Shown piece by piece: positions 44,401 through 55,650 of a DNA stretch of 64,000 nucleotides. The notes under the pieces are model-generated. The model was not told where the DNA came from. It saw only the letters and a list, made by a program, of their open reading frames with translations, and did not search any database. Both the position numbers and the translations under genes were made by a program. Position 1 is the first letter of the stretch; the number at the start of each line of letters is the position of its first letter. Origin of the DNA: Caenorhabditis remanei (taxonomy: Eukaryota > Nematoda > Chromadorea > Rhabditida > Rhabditidae); NCBI RefSeq assembly GCF_010183535.1, contig NC_071330.1, forward strand, positions 4,879,717 through 4,943,716, read 5' to 3'.

Positions 44401-45689
44401 TCGAAAAGTGTCATTTTCTTGATAAACAGGTTGCAAAAATGAGATGTTTAGTCATAATTAATAATCAAGGCCCCGGTTTATACTATCTCTGATGCAACCC
44501 TCTTATAAAAGAGCACTATTGGAGTACAGCTCCGTTTGAATAAAACTGATTTTATTAAACAATGAAAACATGTAATTTCCATGATAATTATTTTTTCCTG
44601 GACCTACTCACAAGGTAGCAAAAAATCTAAAATATTTGTTTGCTTTATTTGCTACCTAGTGCATAGGCCCACCAACAAAAAAGGAATTTACCGTAAAAAC
44701 TGTGTTACGTCGCAGAGAAATTTCGAGGTTTTTGAAACTCAAAAAAGTTCACTAAACAACTCTTTTTGCTAATTTTAGTGCTAAACTAATCACGCTGATA
44801 ATGGGAAATACCAAGAAAAATACTAGTAGTGATTTTGAGCATTTGTTGGAGGTGCCGTTATAACACAGTTTTTAAGGTAAGTCTTAAGAAAAGTAAACGC
44901 AAAAGTGTGTAAGAACACCAACGACGAACGAAAATCAAAACTAAAGTATTGAATCATCGTTTCCGACACATCATTTTCTCGAGAAGATCATAAAAAATTG
45001 TTCGTCATAAAATTCCTATTCAGATATGCAAATTTATTTTATTGGCCTGTTTTTATGGAATACTCAGTTTGATAGACAACTACCGTAACTCTGAAATGTT
45101 ACGATTTCGGAATAACGCGTTGCAGGTGCGCCAGCTACCCACAGACTTATCACTAACACACCTGTATCAACAACAAAAACTATACTCCAGAATCCAAACG
45201 CGCCTCAGGCGCGCCATTCTCTCAGATTTGAATTCAAATCTTCTTCTTTTTCCTCATTTCCCCATATTTCTTAGAAAAACAGTCATAAATTCATAAAGTC
45301 CTAATTTGGACTTCCGGTGGTCAGTCGGGTCTCTTCTCTCTCTCCGAATTAACAAGGTGTTTATATTCTCTTTTTGTCGGCAACATCTCTCTTGCGTCTT
45401 GGCGCGAAAAAGAGAAGGTGAACGAATAAATATTGGGTGTCGCGTCGGGTGGGATCAAAGAGAGTTGGTGGCTGGAGAGATGGGTGGAAGTGGGGATTTG
45501 AATTCTGGAAATCCTAGGACAGTAGAATAAATGAATTTGAAAAGAGATTGGGATTGAAAAGGGGAAAAACAAGAATAAGGCTGAAAATAAAATCTTGCTT
45601 GCCAGCGTTGTTCAGTTTAAAATCTCGATTACTGGTGACACAAAATACATGTAATTATGACAGATATCAAATTTTGGATTTTTATATAC
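44401..45689. other. Spacer between egl-5 upstream region and foldback copy B
   Basis: 45100-45240 has two acgcg...gcgcc motifs. 45290-45540 appears single-copy and GC-richer, with frames of 74 and 83 residues that are not supported as genes. Confidence 0.3.
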
Positions 45690-46130
45690 AAAACCGCTCC
45701 AAAGGTTATCAACTTTCGCTATTTTCAGTGGAAAATGACTAAGTATAGTTTATTGCAGTATCACCTAATTTTCCGACACATTTAATTTTGTGTTTGTTGG
45801 ACAGAGCAAAAGTATAACATATTTTTGTAGTTGACCATTATTTGTAGGGACACTTTCTTGGAAGTTACAGGTCATCAAAGTCATGTCTCCCTGAAACCGA
45901 CTAACTTCAGTGCATATTAGCGTATTTTTTAAGTTTTTTACTTTGACATTTTGTAACTTTCAAGGTAGTGCCCCTACAAAAAAACGGTAAACTACAAAAG
46001 TAATGTGCTATTGTTGCTCTGTTCAACCCATACAAAACTGAGTTTTTCGGACAATCAGATGACACCGAAATACCCTGTCAAACTTAGTCGTTTTCCACTG
46101 AAAACATCAAAAGTTGATAAACTTTTGAGT
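45690..46130. repeat. Foldback element, GTAGTTGA family, copy B
   Basis: Same order as 10975-11390: gttatcaactttcgctattt, cagtggaaaatgactaag, ggacagagcaaaagtat and gtagttgac on the left, then the complements gtgctattgttgctctgttc and gttttccactgaaaacatc on the right, ending at agttgataaacttttgag. Confidence 0.75.
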
Positions 46131-46785
46131 GGTCCTGTAGATATAGCTTGGAAACTGAGCTCGAGATGATTATGAGTTTGTATTTTCCAACCAAACAAGT
46201 AGTTGAAAACATAACATTTGTTTTTTAAAGGATTTACTTATATATTTATTTAAAATGTTCTTTCTAACAATTGCGGTATTGTTCAACGAGTTTTTAAGTT
46301 TATCAGCGTTTTTAAATGTGGTAACATAAATCTATCAAGCATAGCATTATTCAAAAATTTTGCAAAATTTCAGTGCTCGTCCGACTACGTTCAATATCGG
46401 GATTATTCAATCACTTTGAAATAATGTGTGATATCAGATCAACTACCGTAACTACTATATTATTACGGCACCTCTTCTATACTCAGAATTCATGAATATG
46501 ATTATCATGGTGTTTTTTTCTCACTATCAGTTCTAATCAGAAGCAGTGTGATAAATAACCTCTTGATCAGCGAATAGAACGTCCAAAAAGTTGTTTCGTT
46601 TAATTTTAATGAGTTTCTGAAACCACGAAATTTCTCTCGGAGGCAGTTGAAAAATATAACGGCATGCCGTTATAATACTTTTTTACGGTATGTACCGTTT
46701 TTTAAATACGACGGAAACTAGGTTATCTCCATACCGTTCATAGTATGGGTCAACCCATAAAGCTCAATTTCTGCCATAAATAGCT
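46131..46785. other. AT-rich spacer
   Basis: A short palindromic stretch lies at 46658-46699 (ataacggcatgccgttat, then acggta/taccgt). Otherwise nothing is recognised. Confidence 0.35.
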
Positions 46786-47335
46786 TCATTCCGACAGCTC
46801 AAAAATCAAGAGAAGCCCACCTCGAACCTCCCTCTCAACCCAATGACCTATTAACACCCAATAAGAAAAAAAAGTCATATGAAAAGAGAGAAATGAACAT
46901 GTATACGAAATGGAGAACACCATTAGGTGACGAAATGAGTGAGAAGAGTCAGGGAGGTTATCTCGAGTCGATATCTTTCCAAACTTCTCACCACACCTCC
47001 CCCCCCCCTCGTCCTTAACTACCGTATCCCCCCTCCTCTGTCGGCTAACATCAAAGCGATCCGCTCCGTTGTTCGTCTCGATTGAGGGGTGCCAATTAAC
47101 ACCTTTCTTCTCAATTCCTCACTTCTCAGTTCCTTCACACCTTCGATTCTCTTATTGACAGCCGTGTCGGAATGCTGCTTAGGCGCTTCATGATGATGAT
47201 AAGAATGTGCCATTGGAGTGATTACGGTAGGGCTAGCGATTTTTTTCGATATTACGGTTTTCAGAATGACGTATGCACTGATGGGTCTTGGCTCGATTAA
47301 TAGTACGGTAAGTCTAATTTTATTCAATTTTAATA
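46786..47335. promoter_or_regulatory. Single-copy island upstream of the BTB gene
   Basis: GC-richer, non-repetitive DNA with caccattaggtgacg near 46918 (compare gccattaggtgtctc near 22089 and cattaggcgtctc near 10231), a C run of eight near 47000-47007, and two tacggta boxes (47225 and 47303). A 102-residue minus-strand frame lies here, without a recognisable domain. It may be shared regulatory DNA. Confidence 0.35.
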
Positions 47336-48065
47336 GCGATGCAAGTGCGCTCCACCGAACTTCGCTTTTTTAGCTGAATTTCATTTTAAAAAGGTTTTTA
47401 AGCTTTAGTTTCTCTTGTTTTATTGAGTAAAAACTGAAAATGGATCTGAATTTAGCCCACGCCCCTTTTTTGCAAATTTACCGCATGGCACACAATTTTT
47501 CCATGTCGACTGGCGGTTTTTCTTGTTTTTTGTGGTTTTAGTATTAGCACGGCACAGATCTTACAACTGCGCTCCACCGAAATGTCCTTAAAAATGCCTT
47601 TTTTCTCTGAGCCTCTCAATTTCGCAGACAATTTTCTTCGGTATCGGCAGAGCGCGGTTGCAAGAACCGTGCCGTGCTAATAGCTTTTTAGAACATTTTT
47701 TAACATGAATACTAGATTTCTGATATTAGACCACGCCCCTTTTTTTGCAAGTTAGCCGCATAATCACTTTTTATTTAGGTATTGGGTTGTTTTTCAAGAT
47801 TTTCAAAATTTTTACTTAATGAAATAGTGCGTTTACTATTTTTATAACGTATTTAGACACTAAAAACCGAATAAAACTGGATAATACCTATTTTCCGTTT
47901 TGTATTTTAAAATACAAAACGGAAAATAGGTATTATTCCTCCTTTAAAAAAATCGTGCAGCAAAGCTGCTCAAAGGGGCGTGTCTTATTTTTCTGATTAA
48001 AAAAAATTTATCAATCTAGAGATTTATACTTTGCTCTAAAAAAATTCATAGTTTGGCAAAAGTTT
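47336..48065. repeat. Nested repeats with a 56-bp perfect palindrome
   Basis: 47542-47686 is an inverted repeat (attagcacggcacagatctt, then gcgctccaccga, pairing with gcgcggttgcaagaaccgtgccgtgctaat). cacgcccctttttt occurs at 47459 and 47732, and its complement near 47975. 47881-47936 is a perfect 56-base palindrome centred on ttttaaaa. Confidence 0.75.
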
Positions 48066-48314
48066 TAAAAACACGAATTTTTAAATTAACTTTAAAATTG
48101 AAAAATCAAAATTCAAACTCCCGCGCACTTGTGCACTGGCACCGCGCCAGTAACCCAACACGTCTCATTTCACGTGACGTTGGCGCGTTTCCCGTGACTT
48201 TTTTTCCGCGAATTTGAATTCGAATAAACTAGTTTTCTCATTATTTCCAGCCGCGTTTTTTCTCATTCTTTCCATATTTTCGCGTTACCCTCTCATTCTG
48301 TTAATTATTGTGAG
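48066..48314 (+). promoter_or_regulatory. Proximal upstream region of the BTB gene
   Basis: Contains tggcgcgtttcccgtgac near 48181. A TTATTTCCAG acceptor ending at 48250, 64 bases before the ATG, may be a trans-splice site or the end of a 5' UTR intron. Confidence 0.45.
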
Positions 48315-51300
48315 ATGTCAGACAATCTCTCGGCGCGGTGGCACCGAATTCTCGAGCTGACGACGATGATGCGTGCCGAGACGTCAGAAGACGTTGTGAT
48401 CGCTCGTTCGAGCTATGATGACTTCTCGCAGCCGACACCGTGGCGTTCCTTCGAAATTTCCGCCGGAAATCGATCATTGTAAGCGAGAAATTTTGAATTT
48501 TTAAAATAATTTTTTTTACTAATAAAAATTTTTCCCCATTTTTTATATTTTTCCAGCTTTGTAAACGCCGGCTGGCTCGCTGAGCTCTCTCCATACTTTG
48601 CCGAAGAGTTTTACGTCAGAAAACCGAATTCAAAACGCTACGTAATCGACTCATCGACACCAGAGGAGGTTCTTGAATTCCTCCGATGCATCACGTTCTG
48701 TCCAATGAGAAAACCACTTACAGGTGCACAATTCGCTGATTTCGTCCTAAAAAAAGCAAAAAAAATCGATAATTTCAGTGAAAAACGTGTCTCTCGTGCT
48801 CACATTCGCCAATCGCTTCGAGATGCGTCCGGTTCAGGCTCGTTGCGAGAATTTCATCGGATTGAATGCGACGACACTCAGTCGTGATAAGACTAAACTT
48901 TTTCAGGTACAAAATCGGCGGATTTCGAGAGAAAATTTGGATTTTCTTGTCAAAAAAACGATGAATTTCTGACATTTTGTTGCGTAAATAACAGTTTTCA
49001 GCTATTTTTTATGTGAATCGGCGGAAAATACATCATTTTCTACAGAAATATTATGAAAATTGTTAGTTTTGTTTCATAATTTGACTAATTTCTCAGAACT
49101 TTATATTTTCTGCCGAAAATCGGGCCTTCTGGAACACAAAGAACCAAAATCTGAGCGTTTTCACAAATTTTTTCGTTACCACGTTCCCGAAGCTTCACAG
49201 AATTTAGAGCATTATGTTGTTCACGGCTAAATTCTTTAATTTTGAAGATTTTCATGAAAAAAACTAATAATTCAGAAAATCTTCTGGAAAAAAAATCATA
49301 GCTTAACGACACGTTTTGCTAGAATTCGCTGAGAATGTTGAGATTTTGTCTTTTGTTCACCATTTTTCGAAAATTTGCGTGTTGAAAGCCCTTCTTTTCC
49401 CAGACCTGCAACGTGTCGGGCCGGAGCCGGTTTGAGAATTTTCGACGGCCCGGTCGGCCAGGGTCACAGTGCAAAAATTTTTTAATTTTTTGCAAAAAAA
49501 AGTCGAATTTTCGACTTTTGTTTTCAAATATAGATAAAAACTCAACCGTAACTAGGATTTTTGACTGTTTTTGATAAAAATTTCAGAAAATTTTGTTAAA
49601 AATCGTTGACTCCGGGCCGGCAAATTTCTTCACCGGCCCGGCCGATATGCAATCTACTTTTCCCGATTTTTGGCAGACAAGGCTTTCTGGGAACATAGAA
49701 ACATAGAGACAAAGCAGTCAACTTGAGCACAAATTTAGACATCAACTCTCAGAAAATAGATTTGTCATGAAAATCCGGTTTTGCAGATGTTTCGAGACTG
49801 AAAATAAGAAAAAATAGCTACTAATTTTCTGAACCTTGTTCAAATCATTGCTGACCGCTTTCCTATGATAGTTTAGTGTTCCGTTAATCCAAGTTCTCTC
49901 ATAAATTGATCCATGTTCAGTAAATTTCCTCATCTCCCTTCTCGCAACCAGGGATGTGCGGAACTAAACATTTAGGAAACTCGGTTTTCCAAGGTTTTTC
50001 AAATTTTTGGTCAAAATCAATAAATATGCAGTAGAAACTGAAAATTCTGTTAATTTTGACACAGTTGTGACCTATTGCCACCGTTCAAGTTGGTTTTGCA
50101 GCAATTTCTTTCGATTCCGCACAAATTCCTTTCTTATCATCACGAAAATATTTGAAATTTCCGGAAGTTCCGAAATAAAAGCTTGGAAAGCTCCAAAAAA
50201 TGTCAGAAATTTCGAGATTTCCGATTTCCGTTCCTCTCTTCCGTCTTCCCTTCTCCCCTCATTACATATCCGGACTTCTCTTATTTTCATAGTTTAAACC
50301 ATTTCAGGTGACATGCGCCATGTCGCAATGCGATCCAAATAGCTCGACAATGTCGGTGCTCGTCGACAAGTTGGCCGGCATAAAAGTAAGTGAGATCTTT
50401 TGTTTTAAATAGGAACTGGCTATATGAGTAATTGTCGTCGTGAAACTGCGTAAAAATGAACGATTTTTCTCTTCGAAAACTCAATTTCTGAAGTTTTTGA
50501 AGTCAGTTAGCCGTATTTCTTCTCTTTTTTAAGTAAAATTTTGAATCTGTTGCAAAGAAATTGCAATAATTTGAAAGCAAACGTATCGTTAAAGGTGTGC
50601 TATTCGTTCGGGAAGAAACGATTCTGAAGACTTTTTTCGAGCGCCGAATTGTAGAAGTCGTTTGATCAAGCTCACTTTTTCTCAAAATTGAGATTTGTTT
50701 CGCTTTTCGGCAGCATTTAGCGCATCATCATAGAGAACTGTACGGGAAAAAAATTAGAAAATTCCCGAAAATTTCCCAACTTTATTTTGATGATTTCACA
50801 GCACTTAAAGATACCGCTTTCTATAATTTTCTCATAAATTTCATAGTTTGCGCTGCAATTTGCCGGAATTTGATTACTGAAAGCCTAAACTCCTCCAGAG
50901 TCTTCTGAAAATGGTTATTTTGTCTGTATGTGAGATTTTCGGCACTAATTTATTGGCATTTTCGAAACACCACTCTCTTTTACTATCAATTCCTCAACTA
51001 TCTTCCACTTCTTATTCCAGGAAGATGAACTATCGCGCCTGCACTTTGCCGAAATGCCAGGAGACGTCGTCGCCGAGGTTTACGCTCAGAAACTTCAAAG
51101 AACAAAGGACAAAAAGGCGAAACGTTATATGGATGCAGGGGATGAAGGCGCCGCACCGGCTGGATGTTGCTTCACGTATGTTTGAAAATGGGGTTTATCA
51201 GAAGAATTCTGAGAATGAGACTATCATCAAAATTCTGAGATTTTTTTTTCTAAAAATCTAATACTTTAAATGGTACATTCAGATCATTTTCATTTGTAAC

Positions 51301-52312
51301 CGATTTGCACACCGAAAAGTCCAGTTTCCAATATTAAATTTATGGGAATAACTGGATGACTCAATAAGTAGGATAGTTTGTCACTGCTAGTTATCTCTTT
51401 CTCTTTTCCGCAAAACCATACATGTTTTTTGTCTGGAATTGCAGGTTTTTAGGTCGAAAATTGTATATTTTGAGGACTTTTGGTGAAGAGGAAATTGCTT
51501 ACAACAGGTTTTAGGTCGTTAAATTTTATTCAATGATCGTCTAAGTCGAACAAAGTTTTCACACCGAAATTCCAGACTTCAGTAGCAAAACTCATAACTT
51601 CTTACACCTGAATTTTCTGAAAATCAGAACAAGGACGGTTTCCAGTCGATTCCCATCCTAATAAGTGTAGAATCTTCACAGATTTTTCATCCGATTCTGA
51701 ACCAATTTTTACAAAAAAACCGTTTTAGATGTTGTCTGTTCCTCACAGAGTTAAAGACAGATCGGGATCCTAAATTCCAACATTCGACCAGGTCCAAATC
51801 CCTTTTTTTTTCGGCATCAAAGTGTAATTTTTGGAAACATTTTCTCATTTTACCCAATGCTTGAATCCATACTTGTCAAATCACGGGCCGGCCCGGGCCG
51901 GGCCGGGCCGGGCCGGGCCGGGCCGGGCCCTCGGAAAATTTCAGGGCCCGGGCCGGCCCGCAGGGCCCGCAGCAAGCTTTTTTTTCAATATTTTGACGGG
52001 CCGGCCCGGACCGGGCCGGGCCGGAAGATTTTTTTAGCGGGCCCGGCCCGGCCCGTGACAAGTATGCTTGAATCAGATGGCAATATCTACATTAACATTC
52101 AAAATTTTCACTAAATCTGGCTGTTTTTTTTTCCATTAAGTTTTGTTATAATCTTGAAAAATTATTGAAAAATGTTAATTTCAAAAAAATTCATTTCCAG
52201 TCAATGGGCGACATCTCTGTTCAATCGTCGTCGCCGTCGCCGCAATCTCGCCAACCAATCGATCGTCCCACCATCCGGAGATCATCATCAGAAGCAACAG
52301 CAACGTCACTGA
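48315..52312 (+). CDS. BTB/POZ-domain protein (position of C08C3.2)
   Basis: Six exons: 48315-48478, 48557-48723, 48779-48906, 50308-50385, 51021-51175 and 52201-52312. All introns are GT-AG and in phase, giving 267 residues. It starts MSDNLSARWHRILELTTMMR. Residues about 46-158 form a nematode-type BTB fold: WRSFEISAGNRSLFVNAGWL, then SPYFAEEF, EEVLEFLRCITFCPMRKPL and LVLTFANRFEMRPVQARCE. BTB domains dimerise, and many act as Cullin-3 adaptors, but no MATH or Kelch partner domain is present, so the target is unknown. The C-terminal part is charged and ends with six arginines (240-245) and a Gln/His tail, a likely nuclear localisation signal. Introns 3, 4 and 5 (1401, 635 and 1025 bases) are long and carry repeats. 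In C. elegans a BTB gene (C08C3.2) lies between egl-5 and mab-5, so this is probably its orthologue. That identity rests on memory of the map and on the domain type. Confidence 0.85.
49405..49660. repeat. GGCCGG-type element in intron 3 of the BTB gene
   Basis: cgtgtcgggccggagccggt...gacggcccggtcggccaggg at the left and ctccgggccggcaaat...caccggcccggccgat at the right, with AT-rich DNA between them. It forms an imperfect inverted repeat and belongs to the GGCCGGGCC family. Confidence 0.55.
51868..52065. mobile_element. Short GC-rich MITE with 9-bp target duplication in intron 5
   Basis: A 198-base element whose ends are ATACTTGTCA...TGACAAGTAT, flanked on both sides by the 9-base sequence GCTTGAATC (51859-51867 and 52066-52074). 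The inside is a run of gggccggcccgg-type steps, about 75% G+C, in strong contrast to the AT-rich intron. A 9-bp duplication with short inverted ends suits a Mutator-type transposase. No protein is encoded. Confidence 0.8.
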
Positions 52313-52935
52313 AATAATTGAAATCTGTAAAATGCTCCCCCCCATTTCGTTTTATTCTATTGTTCGCCTCCTCATTTCTTCTAATATAATATACATTTTG
52401 AGGCATCTCAGTTAGATACCGTAGTAGTTTTCTAGAAAACATTCCCACCATTTTTCAATATACCATCTCGTTTCTCCTAATTTTATCAGATGAAGTTTTT
52501 GTGTGTTTCACTATTTTTAGGCATGTAGGTAGATGTAGGTATGAGTGCCCTTGAGAAAACTCGTAATTCATTGATTCAGCAGGGTGGTCTCTTTTCTCTT
52601 TTTGTTTGAAAAATTCCACATTTTCTTCGCGGGTGGTACGGTAGATGTACTTGAGAGATAAGAAGTTTCTTTAGAGGTACTGTAGGTCCCCCCCTGAGGA
52701 ATTCTTAGAAAATTTTTGAAATTTTTGCGAAGAACCAGCCATCATCTTGTCTTCTGCTCCTTCTCTCTCTCTCCTTCCGTGCACGATGAAATATGGGCGG
52801 TGCAGAGAGAGAGAGAGATGCAGACAGTGAAAGAGAGAGCATATTTCATTTTTTGACGCGTGGCACACCAGAAGACGATTGACGTGGAAATGACAGCAGA
52901 AGCTGGCGTCTTCTGGAGATGGAGGAGGAATAGAA
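52313..52935. other. 3' flank of the BTB gene
   Basis: Contains the BTB gene 3' UTR. No perfect AATAAA was seen close to the stop; aatataatata near 52383 is a possible variant signal. 52740-52930 is single-copy, with gagagagagaga near 52806. Confidence 0.4.
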
Positions 52936-54012
52936 GGTCAGAGGACATCCGGATGCACAGATGGACGGACAGACGAGAATCGGATTTGTTGGAAATCTGG
53001 ACATCCGGATTCCTGGACACACAGATCGACGGAAAAAGAGATTTCAGACATCTGGACTAGCAAACACACAGACAAACAAATAGGGGTTTTATGAAGTTGG
53101 ACATCCGGATATACTGATTATGGGACAGACAAATGAAATGTCAAAAATGAAGAATTTGGACATCCGGAACTACAGACACACCGACAGACAGATAAATAAC
53201 GATTTTTGAAATTTAGGAAGCTTCAAAAATGAAAAAACTAACATTTTTCTGAAAAAATGCATCTGGAAATCCGGACAACACGACACACAGACAGACGAAA
53301 AGTTGAATTTGTGGAAATGGACATCCGGACTGTGTGGACACACAGACAGATAATAAATTCATTTTTGATTGGGGAAAATTCAAAAATGAGATTTTCGAAT
53401 TTTTGGACATCCGGACATCATAATGCTATGGACACACAGACAGACAGACAGTCATAGAGAAAAGCTATGAAAATGTGAAATTTTGGAGTTTGGACATCCG
53501 GACATTTGGAGCTACAGACACACGGACAGACAGATTTTGAAAATTGTGGACATCCGGATATCCGGAAGAACCGACACACAGACAGACACGAGTCTAGAGA
53601 TGCCTCCAATCTCCAAAAAGTTTTTATGGACATCCGGACAAACAGGAGTACAAACAGACACACAGACAGACAGGACATCCGGACAAACCGATAGACAGGC
53701 AATACCTGGTTTGAACAAAAAAAGTAAGCGAAAGTTGCGAACATCTGGATTCTCGGATTCACAGACGGACTTATTTTTCCAGTGAAACTTGGACATCCGG
53801 ATATTTTAGACACACAGACAGACGGAATAGTCCAATTTTTGGAAGATGGACATCTGGACATCCGGACACTCAGACAGACAATTACTTCGCTTTTTGTTAT
53901 TGTAAAATTCGAAAATCTCATTTCAAAAATGAGATTTTCGAAAACGAATTCTTGGATATTTTTCCAGTAAAATTTGGACATCCGGACATTTCAGACACAC
54001 AGACAGACCCAT
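52936..54012 (-). repeat. TCCGGA-core spaced repeat array, largest block
   Basis: About fourteen units, each ggacatccggac followed after 5-20 bases by gacacacagacagacag, spaced by 30-70 bases of unrelated sequence. Starts are near 52945, 53000, 53099, 53159, 53265, 53318, 53405, 53495, 53548, 53629, 53677, 53793, 53848 and 53976. The orientation is opposite to the arrays at 18 and 38-39 kb. The 187-residue minus-strand frame here is a translation of the repeat. Confidence 0.8.
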
Positions 54013-54665
54013 TTCACGAACAAAAGCAAATAGAAAAACCAGACGGTTATCCATATTCAAAATCTCATCAATCCCAAGAATCAGAATAAGAAAACAAAGC
54101 TTTCGTCTCGGGGTAGCGGGCGCCCCGCCGACTGGTCGCCACTCCTACCGTACCCCTCGAAGAGGCTCCGCCCTCTTTTTGGCAATGGGGCGTAATGGAG
54201 TAGAAGAAGAGGAAAGGATAACATTATTGTTACGCGGAGAGTCGTTTTTCATCGGACCGCCCGATTTAATGGGATTCTCCTCTTCTGCTACTGCTTTTTT
54301 GACATTTTTTCTACCTTTTATTTTATTACCCAACACATATTGTTAAGTGCTTTTTTGAAATAACATAGAAGACAGGTGGGGATTCTGAAGGACAGGGATT
54401 CTGAAGGCTAGATGAGAGGGGGGAGAAGAATGCTACATCGGAAACACATGTGAATCATTCCGGCTCTTCTCAAAGTCGTAAATCCATTTTTATTGGGGAA
54501 AGGACCCCGAGAATTCTTCCGATAGATGAGGGGGAATAAAGAGCTCATTTGCATTTTTCGACACTTTTTGTTTATCCGATTCTCATAATGGGCTGGTATA
54601 ATGGGGTCGAGAATGGCGGGCTCTGAGATTTGCTTTTCAATACTTTAGTCACTTTGTACTGAGTT
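54013..54665. promoter_or_regulatory. Single-copy island downstream of the BTB gene, candidate Hox-region enhancer
   Basis: GC-rich start (ggggtagcgggcgccccgcc near 54110), ctaccgtacccc, aggctccgccctc (54162-54174), ccatttttattgg (54486-54498) and ctcatttgcatttttcg (54543-54559), the last with an octamer-like ATTTGCAT site for POU proteins. This 650-base stretch has no repeat family in it. Confidence 0.4.
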
Positions 54666-54669
54666 TCTT

Positions 54670-55310
54670 AAGTTTGAACAATTTTATACGATTAGGTAGC
54701 TGATATTCAGATCTTTATTTTTTGTAGTTGATAAATTTTTGGTGGGAGCTTTTTCTGAGAAGTTATAGACTACTAACAGATTGGCTAACTTAAAAAGCGC
54801 ATCACTGTAGTTTTGACAATCCCATTGCTTTGAATTTTTGAACTACATTTCTGTGCCTTTCATCATTTTTACGAGCTCTCCCTGAGAAGTTACCAAAGTA
54901 GTTCATTACCTTTAGTGCGACATTCACCATGCTCCGTAAGTTTCAATTGTGAACCTCTTACAAGGGAAGTCCTCAAAGCGCCCTTCTGCAAAATCCTTAT
55001 GCGAGCCGAGTTATCACTGGCCAAACGTTGGAAAAGTCATTTTGGCAACCCGCGTGTCATGGGATAAAATCTCAAATGAAAAGTTTGACGGGTTATAACC
55101 CGGTTCACACAAAGATTTAGCAGAATTTTATTCCAGGTTCGAAATCTACGTAAATTCTTGATAGGTCTATACTCTGCTGCTGCAAATAGTCAAAAATAAA
55201 ACCTTCATTTTTGTAGTTGACAACTTTTTAATAGAGTCCCCTCCTAAAAAGTTATAGACGGCCGAAATAATCCATAAAAAAGCTAGATGACTGATTCGGG
55301 CCGTCATTTG
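54670..55310. repeat. Cluster of GTAGTTGA-family repeats
   Basis: tttttgtagttgataaattt near 54719 and catttttgtagttgacaact near 55210 are in the same orientation, each followed by gagaagttatagac or aaaagttatagac. A third, weaker unit is at 54838-54900. Between them, 54985-55140 is an inverted repeat with gagccgagttat and ataacccggttc, like that at 36960-37335. Confidence 0.6.
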
Positions 55311-55449
55311 TTCATCGTCAAATAGCAAACCTAGAGTTCTACTTTTTTGGCCAATTAAAAAAGAGAAGTTTCCTTAGACCAACGGCACCTGTACACGCCA
55401 TAACAGTCTGCCGCTTTTCTGGCAATTCTCCAAACAACGATATGATACC

Positions 55450-55650
55450 CAAAAAAGAGCGTTGACACATGTTTTATGTCAAAAAAACGAGCAGTATCGA
55501 TTCACAAACAGTTGCCGGGTGGTGTTAAAGGCACATGGAATTTGTTCCGTAGTCAAAACATTTAAAACCGTATTAAAATACCATAAAAGCGCATTTAACA
55601 CCTTCCGGCAAGTGTTCGTGAACCGATAATATGTATACAAATGTCAAAAA
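55450..55650. repeat. Inverted repeat with TTGCCGG
   Basis: gtatcgattcacaaacag, then ttgccgggtggtgttaaagg, pairs with gcatttaacaccttccggcaa and gttcgtgaaccgataat. About 200 bases with a loop around 55555. Confidence 0.7.

Noticed and set aside
53418..53981. 187-residue Cys/Ser/Val-rich minus-strand frame, like a small secreted cysteine-rich protein
   Set aside because: The pattern (CLSVRMSRCPS-like steps) repeats with the TCCGGA-core units and also shows up in the arrays at 18, 26 and 38 kb. It is a repeat by-product.
52936..54012. Spaced repeats resembling a CRISPR array
   Set aside because: Units vary in sequence and spacing, the genome is eukaryotic, and no associated genes exist.
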